The notes under the pieces: generated by a model | What the model saw: the letters and a program-made list of their open reading frames with translations, nothing else | What the model was told of the DNA's origin: nothing | The model's database searches: none | Program-made: the position numbers and the translations under genes | Shown here: one piece after another, positions 37,701 through 48,242 of the stretch | How positions within the stretch are numbered: the stretch's first letter is position 1 | Layout: every line of letters begins with the position of its first letter | Assembly: GCF_001949145.1 (NCBI RefSeq) | Contig: NW_019091357.1 | Span: forward strand, 3,169,078 to 3,231,077 | DNA length: 62,000 nucleotides | Source: Acanthaster planci | Lineage: Eukaryota; Echinodermata; Asteroidea; Valvatida; Acanthasteridae | Direction of reading: 5' to 3'

Positions 37701-38489
37701 CATATTAGTTTTACGAGTTTACGAGGCCAGTGAAGGCACCTTAATAAAGGCACCGCGCGGTTTCCATCTATAATTGGGATGCAAACCACATGTTCCATTG
37801 AAGCTCTGTCCTTCAGTGGTCATGTGCATACAGAATCATGGTATTGTATATTACTTTGATCTTTTTTGAATTTGCAGATAGCTTTGTCAGACAACCTTTA
37901 AAGCGCTCACTTCTTGCAAGGCCGCAAACTTTCAAGTCCGGAATGTGATCTATTTTTGAGTAGCCACGCGGTCCATTAAATGCCAACCATACGTGTTGAC
38001 TGACCAACCGACCAAACGATCAATCTAAAATATATATTCATAAATTATTCTTTGTGATACGTACAAGCCCATAAATATCTTGCTCAATATGTAACAGTAA
38101 CATCTCTCTGGTTCTTCACTGTGACGTCGTTTCACTTGAAACCGCGCCCACTCTCAAGGTGTTGCAATGGAAGCTTTGGAACTGGAAATGGTGCAAAGTT
38201 GGCATGTTAGCCAATTGGAATTAAGAGAGCATGCGCTGTGTGTGACGCCGTCACTTAACGTTAGCTTTACCATGACAAAATGATACCACCTGCTAAGTTA
38301 CTTGTTATGGATGCCAATACTTTCTGGTCAAACGACAAGTTCAATTAAAAAGTCTCAAACTGTACATAAAGAACTGTGGCCTCTTCCCTGTACCACATAT
38401 CGACTCGACACTTTGCAGCCAAGCAGTCTCCGACCTGTAAATCCGAATATTGTCACGCCCTCTTTGGTATCGACTTGACTGTTGTCATC
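34767..38489. other. Spacer between NTF2-like copies 1 and 2
   Basis: No gene was recognised. The region 35930-36520 aligns in patches with 48710-49330 beyond copy 3, so it is duplicated flank. A cluster of GATC-rich inverted and direct repeats occupies 36960-37310. CATAAA at 38365-38370, about 120 bp before the copy 2 start codon, is a weak TATA candidate. Confidence 0.5.
36960..37310. repeat. GATC-rich repeat cluster, direct and inverted units
   Basis: Units of about 40 bp of the form 'gatcactgatcgagatc' followed by a 'gtgtgaaac'-like end occur near 37049, 37158 and 37272. An inverted unit, 'ggatcatgatcagtgatcc', lies near 36990. A further unit ('gggatcactgatcgtgatt') sits at 34498 in intron 3 of NTF2-like copy 1. 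Mixed orientation suggests subterminal repeats of a DNA transposon. Confidence 0.55.
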
Positions 38490-41400
38490 ATGTCTTCTCC
38501 CGCCCGCCTGAGTGTCTTTATGCTGGTCGTGGTGCTGGTAGCTCAGCCATTGAACATTCAAGCCGGAGGTTTGTACAGTTTCAGTCGGTCAAGTGAGATG
38601 TTGTGGGCATAAATCATGGCCGAATAAAATACCCGTAAAAGATTTTCCAGAAGTCGTTTGTTTTACAGTAAGGATAACACCTTAAACCTGCAAACTCATT
38701 TTATACCTTTTAATTGTTTCCAAAATTGGACATTTTCTGCTTTCAAACAGATCGAGCAGACTTTTAAACTTTTGTCCGGGTAATCGACTAACTTGAGAAG
38801 GAAAAAGGAAAAGCGACAAGCAGTGAGCCACAAAAAACCGCTTTCTAAGGAGAGGGTTTGCGGTAACACCATGTGGATGGATCTCTTTTTGGAAGGGGTA
38901 TGGTTTTGATAAGAACCGGTGAGAACCTTACCACTTCCAAAAAGAGATCTATCCACGTGGTAGTACCGCAAGCCGTCTCTTCAGATGGCTTATCTAAACT
39001 GTTTTCGTGTGCTGTGGCTTTACTATGGTGATGCTCGGTATTTTACATCAGTCTCAAAAACAATCAACAATTATTGGCCTTTACGATAAAAAATGCAGAG
39101 CAAGGGTAAAAACTAAAAGCTAAATGATTTTTTCTCGGCCAAATTCGTCCAATCGGCATTCAAATTCCTTTTCAAGTGTTCATATTAATGCGCCGTGTGA
39201 TCCATGCAGTGGTTTGTTCAAGAATTCAGATGCTTTTTTTTTAAATTTAGGCCCGCAAATTTCCGGAAAAAATTAAACGTTGTGTGTTTCACTTTTATAC
39301 GTGCATATTAAACCGTTATCACATTCATTTTCGCAAAACTGCCTAAAGAAGTCGTAATATGTCTCAAGTTTCCTTAAGTTTTTTTTTGCCTGGAAATCAG
39401 CTTCGCAGAATGGGAATTCAAAGAAACACTAGAGCAGATTTTACTTGCGTAGAAAAGTTCCGTTTGGTGTTATTTTCAAAGAGTAAAATTTATCGATTCG
39501 GTTTTGTTTCTTATGGTTATGTGTTCATTGTGGGTATGTCCAACAAAGTCAATGTATTGAGAGAATTACGATGTGATGCAACATTTTAAAACGAAGAGAT
39601 GTAAGTCAGATCTAACCTGATTTCTCGGCAAAGTATTAATTTCCGGAGACAGTGAATCACTTTAGCCTTCCTTCTGAAGCATCGCCTGGCATTCTGTTGT
39701 GTACCCTTACAATTTTGCACGCACTCATGCCTGCAAATTAAGTTAATTCACTTTGGGCTGTTAAACTTTGGCTCCATGCCTCTCCCTCCCCCGTCATAGG
39801 TAAGGGGATACAGGCCTACGTCTAGCCAAATCCACTAGCGCTTCACTGAACACTCCTGATGACCCCCTTGAAAAGTGGGATAAATACTAAGTAGGCCCCT
39901 ACAAACACTTGGTTTTGTATTTTTGCTTGTTTTGGTCGAAAATGGACTTAAATGATCACCTTCGAAATTTGAATACCAATAAGCGTCACTCAACCCTTTT
40001 TTTTCCGTGGGCAATTCACAGAGGCCGACGTTTTGCATACAGAACGATAATTAAGCCGTTTTCCACGTCTGGGGTAATATTTAATACCATTTCTCTTTGG
40101 ATATTCAGTGCAGGAAACGATAACATCTTTAAACACTCAATACGTTAATGCTGTTAACGAAGACAACGTGGACAGCGTCATGGCGTTGTATGATGATGAG
40201 TGTACTCTGATGCTGCAAGGCTTCGAGACCATTTCTGGGAAAAGCCGTAAGTTTCTGGCGTTTTTCACCCACATACCTATTTTTGAGGTCGCAAATTACC
40301 GAACTGGCAACCGGACAATTTATCTGCAAAAGAGCTTGCAATGTACCGGTATACATTCTGAATTTAGAAGTGTACAGTACTTGTACTCAGTACTCGTACT
40401 CGAGTACCATTTCAGAGTACTTGTATCGAGTATCATTTCAGAGTACTTGTTTCGTACTTATAGTCAAAGAAGCGAGTACTCTTACTCGGAAGCACAAGCA
40501 CCTGTGCTTGGAAAACCAGCACATGTTCTTGGCTAGCGAGGTACTCTGATTTTCACAGCACTCCGAAATCTTAGTACTCGGCAGTACTCAGTACTCGGCA
40601 AAAAAAGTACTCGACTACAACACTAGATTTTAGTTGGAAAAAAATGCACTTCTTCGTCTTCTTCTTAGTGGCGATTTTTCCTTTCATCTCCACACAGTTT
40701 CAAAGCCATACATCGCTGTCATGATTGGAGACTTGACGACGTTCAACTTCGCAAGTCAAGAAGTGACGCCCATGGACGACGCAGCCAACTACGTCTATCA
40801 GCGCTCGGAAATCTCTGGGAAAAATGCGAAAGGCGACACCGTGTATGACGGAAAGTAAGCTCTTGTCGATGCTGTAATGCTTGTGTTCGATAATGTCGGA
40901 ATTCCACATTTGGTTAGTGTTAATAGAGGCCTTGCGTGGTAGCCATCTTGTTGGGCAGTTCTTTCGTTCCACAAACCTCCTTTGTGCATACCCTGTGGAG
41001 CAAACGCGCTGACCTGCAAGATGGCATCCACGCATACCCTCTATACCAGACACGTCCTGTGGATATTGTGGCGGCGCTAAAAGCCACCGTGATAGGTGAT
41101 GTTTATTTTTATTTTTTCAAGACTGTTGCGTGTTGCTAGTGACCATATTTGAAGAGGACAGTGTTGGTTTTACAGAACACGAAATGCGCGTGCGAAATCC
41201 GAAAAGGACCAGAGCTAAAGTCCACTCCCTCAGAGTATCGGTTCGGATTTGAGAAGGAAGGAAAACAAGTAAAACAAAACAACTTTCTGCGCGAAAAGCC
41301 GTCTCCGTCCACCTCGTATACAGCTACTGGTACTCTGTTTCCCATTTTGTTATATCTATACATGAAATGTGACAACGCAGATTTAAAAGTTTATTTTACA

Positions 41401-41868
41401 AAGTGCCCCGCCTATCGACCCTGTTTCTATACTAAAAAACGCGAACCACAGTGTTTATGCACAACCAGTCGCTACCCTATCAATGTTTGATCATGCAAAA
41501 TTAGTGATCCAGTACCGGGGCGAGAGAGCAGGTAACTGGTGGCGCACTACTCGAGTGTATGTCAGAGTGGCGACATGAGCGTCGCAAACGTGGAAACAAA
41601 ATGGCGGTTACCATTCATCAGCGCACCAGTTGGCGCATCAGTGCAGTTGGCGCTAGTCTGCATACGGCTGTGCTCCACGGGAGGGTGGAAAAGTAACATA
41701 GCACAGGAAATATCGCACCCATGAGAACAATGCTAGGCACCACATAGCACTTCATTGTAAACTTCGTCTATAACATCTTCCTTTCTTTATAGGAATTTGA
41801 TGATTTGGAAGAAAGTTGGCAACAGCTACAAGATCCACGTCCACGCGTATTGCGCCGACACCAGCTAA
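38490..41868 (+). CDS. Secreted NTF2-fold (SnoaL/DUF4440-like) protein, tandem copy 2
   Basis: Exons: 38490-38568, 40109-40246, 40698-40854 and 41793-41868 (TAA), giving 149 residues with the same phases, and the same lengths for exons 1-3, as copy 1. The signal peptide is LSVFMLVVVLVAQPLNIQAG. The mature part has TSLNTQYVNAVNEDNVDSVM, ALYDDECTLML, GFETISGKS, SQEVTPMDDAANYVYQRSE and LMIWKKVGNSYKIHVHAY. It differs from copy 1 by scattered substitutions with no frameshift, so both copies look functional. Intron 2 (451 bp) is 265 bp longer than in copy 1 because of an insertion near 40366-40625. Intron 1 aligns with copy 1 over about 39145-39370 and holds a foldback at 38843-38987. AATAAA at 42205-42210 is conserved with copy 1. 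The function is unknown. Confidence 0.87.
38843..38987. mobile_element. Foldback element in intron 1 of copy 2
   Basis: Arms of about 52 bp pair around a 40-bp loop: 'gggtttgcggtaacaccatg' then 'tggatggatctctttttgg' against 'aaaagagatctatccacgtg' then 'gtagtaccgcaagcc'. There is no coding content. I saw no equivalent in the aligned part of copy 1's intron. Confidence 0.7.
40366..40625. mobile_element. hAT-like nonautonomous element (GTACTCG-rich) in intron 2 of copy 2
   Basis: The insert is packed with AGTACTCG/GTACTTG repeats in both orientations and ends 'gtactcgactacaacactag'. The same intron in copy 1 lacks it: both introns share flanking 'caaattaccga' on the left and 'cttcgtct' plus 'ttcatctcca' on the right. 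Subterminal GTAC repeats and a 'gtgttgtagtcgagtac'-type end (inverse of the right end) resemble hAT MITEs; that assignment is tentative. Related sequence lies at 61760-61920. Confidence 0.6.
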
Positions 41869-44800
41869 ATGCACGAGGATAATGGTACCACGCCCAGGTT
41901 TTTGAGTATATCTCTGCTGATGGCACATACGGAAAAAAAATCACGGCAAATGCCTTTTGGTTGAAATTTGAACTTTAAATTTGTTTGAATTCTACTTGAG
42001 CTCCACTTCGCCTTCTTAAGCGGCAAAATTTATCTATCGCAAACGACTGACGCAATACTCTGAATATGAAACAAAATCGGTGTCTTTTCGGTTGGTGTCA
42101 AAGGATGGAATGGTAACTTAGAAAAAGTAAACTTTACATAAGTAGGCCTATGGTACGTATAATCTTTGTCAAATCGTGTTTAAGAGACACACAATGATTA
42201 TCGAAATAAATGAGTCTGCATGAAACATATGTTGCGTCACTGGTCCTGTTGCTCTTTTATCGCAATGCCCACAGAATAAACATCGTTACCTTTAGAATTT
42301 CCTTTACTAGGTTTTGAAGTTTCATAATAGTACATGTATTGTCCTTGAGTCCCTCTATAGCAAAGGAGATAAAAGTGAGGGAATAGGAATCAGATCAGAA
42401 TAAAATAAATAATCAGAATAAAATGATTATAATGCACCTATAGAGCCCTGGGTATGCGCATTAGTTATACAGAATGATTTACCAAGCATCGCGTAGGTCT
42501 AATTCTTTAACCGAAAGATTTGGTTTCATTTTAGCAGTGATAACAACAAAGTAGCCAATAAATCCTTTGAATGTGGTAAATATTGAAACCATTTAACAGT
42601 TAATAGCCTCTAAGTTAGAATAAAGTGAAATTATCTCTGACGAAATGAGGCAAACAAAATGTCTGGGAATTGTCTTTTCGCCAATAAATCCTAATTATGC
42701 ACGCCTGCGCCTAAATGGCTATGGCGGTAAATGCTCAAGCACTCATTAAGATGTACAGGGTACTAACTCAACGGTCAATATCCCTCAAATTAATTATCAG
42801 GGTCTATTCAGTTGTTTTTCAGGAAACCCTCTGGTATCGTCATAGCTTTTTATTTCTGGTCTCAAATAAAAGTGGGTTGCTGTATGATGAACGTAATAAA
42901 CAATCACAACTTGCTTTCTCTCGGAGCGTACGAGGTTAAAATAATTTAACAGGGCTCCTTTCCGAGTGTGTTTAATAAATAACTTCGCGATTCGGGGTAC
43001 CCATATGCACCAATCTATTTAACGTTTTGCGCATGTGCGAAAGACCAGTGTCATTTCTAAAATGACGGCTTCGTCCCCGTCTTAAACTTCGTCTTTAACA
43101 TTCAAACCACTTGTACGCTTTTGGTGTTGGAAGTAAATGGAAGCTACTTTCCTCTACAAGACGACAATACATGTTAACGGTCAAGTTTGCTCGCAAAATA
43201 TTATTTTTTATTAATTAAGCTTAAAAATTTAAAGTGAGAGAATAAAAAACAGTCTGAGCGACGAAACGCGTTGAAGCCGAGATTCGGAAACTCCATTCAT
43301 CATTCCAGTTCGATTTTCACTGGTAACCTATGCATTAAATATTTATCGGGCATCAGGGAAAATCGGCCAGTGGTTAACAAATTGCCGCTGATCGAACTTG
43401 CCCTGCACGCGAACTTGCACGCACCTAAATGGTGCATGGTTCCCTGAATCGGCCCAGTTTGTTTTTTGAAGCTCATGGAAGGACTCCCTGCTGATTTCTG
43501 TTGAAGAAAGAAATTTCATAACTCTCTTTTTTGTATATAGTCCTAAAGACCTATTTAGTTCAGAAAGTAAAAGCTGTCGTGATTTTAGAGGGTATATTCT
43601 GAAGAAACAAGTGCAAAATTCTGCATAATCTGTGAGAAAATGACGTTGAATTTTTGTGCGCACCAATTAAAACATATTTGAGTGGGCCTCTTGCCCATTT
43701 TTCCCGTCTTGGCCGCTTATGTGCATGCGTTTGTCACTTTGAAGTTATCAGTGAAAAGGTCCACGATGGCCTTTTATAGACCATGACCATGCCAGATGCG
43801 ACTGGGATTCTTGACGGCCAAAACAAACTAATGAATTTGATGAAAATAGTGTGCAATCGAGCGATACTAAACTGGAGACAGCGTGGTGCAGCAGGATTAC
43901 ATTGTCGACGGTGTGGTTTTAAACGTACAAGTTTGTACCGGTAACTTGTATACATCATGCTTTATTTCTATAATAAAATATAATATACGGCTGAAAAGTG
44001 TTAAAAACCTGTCAACAATAAACGTGGCCCAGAATACGGACAAACCTGTCTGATTCTAGATTCTGCCTCAATAAGAAATTAAAGGAAAAGCAATACCATA
44101 TAAGCCTGTTAAAAATAAATAAAATAAAACAAAAACTTAAAAGCTACACCGGGTCGAACCTGGCTTACACTTACAGCCTGTCGGAATAAGAAAATTTTCT
44201 TACTGTAACCACTCATAGATTATGTAACTATATATAATGTAATTGTAATATATAATATATATATAGTATATATGATGTAATTAATGTTGGAAGGGGGCCA
44301 CATCAGGAAACGGCGATCTTTTGTTTACAGGAAAAATAACGATGATAAAGTCTTTTTATAGAGCACTACAAAACCCGTTTAGATTAGAAACTAATAGCAA
44401 AAACAATTCAATGGGATTTTCTGAAGACAAAAATGAACAAAGCCAGAAAACCTGAGAGAAAATGATCATCAAAGTAGCATCCCTGTACTTTTTCAATGGC
44501 CCGCTCACGCTTCTTACCGCCGAGGCCATTTGTGTGCATGCGTGCATAATTATGAATTCATTTAATAGTGAAAAGGTCCATGCTCTTTACCTTTTTTGGG
44601 GGGGTTAAACACTCGGCTTTTGTGAAGTCTTCCTGATTGCATACCTGGGTTCTGTCTACCATCTGTTACACGTCAACTGTTAATAGTAATACCGATAATT
44701 TTAGGGCTGTTTCCGTTGGGTTCATTAGAAATGCATACAAAACGGTAGGCCCCATATAAAGGACCGCCGCCACTATCATGTATTAAGTACATGTACAATC

Positions 44801-44886
44801 ACCCTGTGGTTGCGTTGGGGCCACACGCAGACTTCTAACTCAAGTTGGATTTCTCGGACAGGACTGACTCATTGACTGGTATCATC
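41869..44886. other. Spacer between NTF2-like copies 2 and 3
   Basis: No gene was recognised. Two related blocks, about 43672-43775 and 44484-44590, share 'tgtgcatgcgt', 'agtgaaaaggtcca' and other pieces about 810 bp apart, so they are a direct repeat or two copies of a dispersed element. An AT dinucleotide run lies at about 44228-44282. Confidence 0.5.
44755..44760 (+). promoter_or_regulatory. Candidate TATA box of NTF2-like copy 3
   Basis: TATAAA in 'cccatataaaggaccgcc' lies 132 bp before the start codon, which allows a 5' UTR of about 100 bp. Copy 2 has a weaker CATAAA at a similar distance. Confidence 0.4.
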
Positions 44887-47800
44887 ATGTCTCCTTCCTC
44901 GTGCTTGATTGCCTTCCTGCTGGTTGAATTGTTAGTAACACATCCCGCCTGGGCAATTAAGAAATTGGGGCAACCGATCTTTGGCCGCGCAGGTGGGGAC
45001 GACCAAACAGGTAGGTATCCACACTCGCTTTACTCACTCAAAGTTTGAGTGTTGGAATTTGTGTGAATGTTGCAGAAATTACACAGATTAAAACATTGGT
45101 TTAATTGCTAAAACCTGCATCTTGCACTTTCAACTATTCCTTTTGAACATATCGTGTACAGCATCGGTTATTTTCCTTATATCAAAACCGCCGCTCGAAA
45201 GATGTGTGTAGTGCTTGTGCTATCAAAGACGTAAAAATCGTCACCCAAATTCAGAAATAAAGTGACTAGGATCTAGGACGAGCGATCACCGTACAAAAAA
45301 GTTGTTTTCTCTCAGAAAGGGTTTTCTTTTTGGTATAATAATTATCCACACACAGTGCAACAAACGATTGAGGATTTGGACGACGAGTGGGTTGCTCGCG
45401 TTGAACAAAACAGTGTGGACAGCGTCATGGAGTTGTATGACGATCAGTGTGTTTACATGCCACCAGGCGGACCCTCTGCTACTGGACATACCGGCAAGTT
45501 TCCTTCCTTCGAATTTTTGAAATACCCACACTGGCCGTGATACGGCTAAAAGCGGGATATTCCCTCCTCGATTTCCCTCTAATTTGGTTTTGAAGACTGT
45601 AAACATGCCGTCAGAGTTTATAGGCTGTGAAACATATGTCTCAAAGAAGCCTGAAATTCCATTCTGTGTTAACCACATACAGTAACTAAAAAATTCGTCC
45701 AACGTTTCATTGGAAGTACTATTTCTCATGATAAAACATCCGTTACCACAAATAAATTTTACCAGTTTTGATAAAAAAGTGACTCAGTTGGTAAAATAGT
45801 GGGGGGGGGCGGAGTCTGCCTCCCCAAATACATCTTCTTTGATATATGTTTACAATTATTTTTCTTTTGACTGTAATACCTCAATGAGTGCTTCAGGTAG
45901 TGTGTTTCAGTTATCCAAACACCAAATTTGTGAAAATTTCACGTCGCAGGGAGAGGGGAGCTGTTCCCTCATCCTCACCTGTGAGATGGTGAGCGAAGGC
46001 CTCCTAGTTAAAATTGTGCAGAATCTGCAGGTTATTTTACGGAAATTTTATGCACAGGGTTTAGCCAGAGACAAACAGAAATACACTCCCATAAGAATAG
46101 GAAATACAATTCCCATTGGAATGTGTACAAACATCTTCCAGATGGCAGAGACAAATGTTTACGTAACGGCTGGCTGGCTTGCCCAGGCCCTACCTGTGAC
46201 ACATAAACGACCTCTGTAAAAGCCGTCAGGCTTCTTCGAAGCGTCGTGACCGTCCAAGGCCGTTTTCCAATAGGCTTCGTCTCCGTCTCAGGCTTCGTTC
46301 CCAAAACCAATCCCCGGTTGTGGGCCTGAAGCGTTTAAATTACATTGGATTACTGTAATTTTTTGCTTTCTTACATCTTATTTGATGTTCTGTGGCACTA
46401 TTAGACTGATTACTGCGCTTACAGCTTCAACGTCAGCTAGTTAAAAAACAGTTGAAGCCTGAGACGGAGCCGAAGTGGAGTATTGGAAAACGGCCCAGGC
46501 ACGTGCCTGGGTCATATATGTTACAGAGGAAAATTATTAACTGCGCAAGTCCCATTAGGTTCATTGCATAAGTAATGAGGAAATTGGTAGCCACCACTTA
46601 TTCCTTCCTCCATGTCTCTATGCACTGGATGGGCAGCTCAGCAGTAACTGCCATGTGTGAATTGAAGTGACCACGCGGCCATCTTAGGATATTCAGTACA
46701 ATGACCTCAAACTTCAGTGCGTTCGTGCACGGCGCTAAAGCCGGTGACTTGGGAAAATGCCATTGTATTGAATAACCTAAGATGGCCACGCAGTCGCTTC
46801 ATTTCGCAGAGCAGAGCTGCCTATCCAGTGTCTAGAGATCAGTGGTATAGCGGGGTTAGGTATAAGCCTGAGACTATTCCATGCGGCTTGTTACTGAAAG
46901 ATAGAACAGCAGTAGGGTCAAAGCTTACTACCTTGGTTTCTCTGCGGATTTAATGGTTAGGCCTACAGGGTGCAGAGGACATACTAACGGGATGGGGATA
47001 CAGAATCGCAACGTTACGAGTTAATAGTGAAAAAATGGCAACAGCCGCCGTTAATACACAGTTCATACTGTAGACAATTTCCATATTCAACAACGTGCTA
47101 TTACACGCATTAATGCCCGCTGCGATTTGATGATGCCCGCTGCGTTAAAACGTTCTGGCACCCTCATGGATACGAGACAGTTTTATCCTCTTATATTGGT
47201 CAAGAGTTTGTTAAAGGTGGGTCAAATTTAAGTTTAAATATATTTTTGGTTTGAAATATGTTTGGTATCGAAACCTTATCCCCCTGTTTACTTCTTTGCC
47301 GCGAAATCAGTTGGATATCCCACCGTAGAATGCTGCAACCGTCCGCTAATTCTGACCCGCTTGTACCTTGGTGTCAGCCCTTACCGTACAACCTATTATT
47401 AGGGATGGAATCCCAGTCAACGCTGTTTGGTTTATGTTCTGCGTATTTTTGTTTGTTGCCTCAGTAGATGTGCTTTTCTTCTTGTTTGTTTGTTTATTTA
47501 TTTGTTTATTTTCCCCCAACGCCCTATAGCCGTGGAACAACTCATGAGCTGGATCAATGGCGTAGGGACAGTTACCAAGACGATTGAAGAAGTGACGCGT
47601 ATGGATGGCAGCGCCTCTTACGTCTACCATCGCGGGAACTTCCAGGCAACGAACAAGAATGGCGACACCGTCATTGATGGAAAGTGAGTGTTTAACATCC
47701 AAAATTGATAGAAAAAGTCGATTTCAAACTTTTTGGCGGTTCGGGTCCAAAATGTCCGGTGCATCTCCGATGGGAGACATGGCAGCGCTGTTAACGGGCT

Positions 47801-48242
47801 GTGCTGAATGAAAAGGATTGTTTGTGGCGTCCCTAAAGTCCTTAACTTTGTTGAGCCTCTTCTGTTAGCAGTAACTAAGATGAAACAGTACGTAAAGAGC
47901 CAAGGTATTATGGGAGAAAAAGTTGCTTCTGTATCAAGAATTTTCATCACCGAAATGAAGAAACTGACAATCAGGGCCAAATCAAAATGTTCATTATGCC
48001 CCATCACTATGTGAGAGCTGAGTATTCTCGAGCCCGCCTTTCTGGGAACCACATGTGACGTGGTCTCAGGCGCGTAAATCCCAGAAGACTCGACTAAGCA
48101 TGGCTATTAAAGTCCGGACATCGGTCACACAATCATTTCAAGACATTTCATTTGGATTTTCTTTTTCAGGGAGCTGATAATTTGGAAGAAGGATGGCGAC
48201 AGTTACAAGATCCACGTGCACATGTATAACAAAAATAACTAA
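44887..48242 (+). CDS. Secreted NTF2-fold (SnoaL/DUF4440-like) protein, tandem copy 3, diverged
   Basis: Exons: 44887-45010, 45356-45493, 47530-47683 and 48170-48242 (TAA), giving 162 residues. Exon 2 is 138 bp as in copies 1 and 2; exon 3 is one codon shorter. The signal peptide is about residues 1-23 (LIAFLLVELLVTHPAWA), followed by an extra basic/Gly stretch, IKKLGQPIFGRAGGDDQT, absent from the other copies. This copy is nearest the DUF4440/SnoaL consensus: IEDLDDEWVARVEQNSVDSV, MELYDDQCVYMPPGGP, GHTAVEQLMSWI, YHRGNFQATNKNGDTVIDGK and IIWKKDGDSYKIHVHMYN. The exon 2 donor is GC, not GT, aligned with the GT of the other copies. Intron 2 (2 kb) carries two foldback elements. AATAAA at 48313-48318 lies 71 bp after the stop. 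The function is unknown; the intact frame implies selection. Confidence 0.87.
46258..46495. mobile_element. Foldback element A in intron 2 of copy 3
   Basis: 'ggccgttttccaataggctt' then 'cgtctccgtctcaggctt' at the left pairs with 'aagcctgagacggagccgaa' then 'gtggagtattggaaaacggcc' at the right. Arms are about 40 bp and the centre is AT-rich and noncoding. Confidence 0.75.
46613..46839. mobile_element. Foldback element B in intron 2 of copy 3
   Basis: Arms of about 85 bp: the left has 'cactggatgggcagctc', 'ggccatcttagga' and 'attcagtacaatg', and the right has the inverses 'gagctgcctatccagtg', 'cctaagatggcc' and 'cattgtattgaat'. The arms differ at scattered sites, so the insertion is not very recent. 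No coding content. Confidence 0.8.

Noticed and set aside
40108-40536. 142-codon plus-strand open frame
   Set aside because: It is exon 2 of NTF2-like copy 2 run into the GTAC-rich transposon; the GTAAGT donor ends the exon at 40246.
45839-46219. 126-codon plus-strand open frame in copy 3 intron 2
   Set aside because: It matches no domain, lies inside an intron with mobile elements, and its splice sites do not fit the gene.
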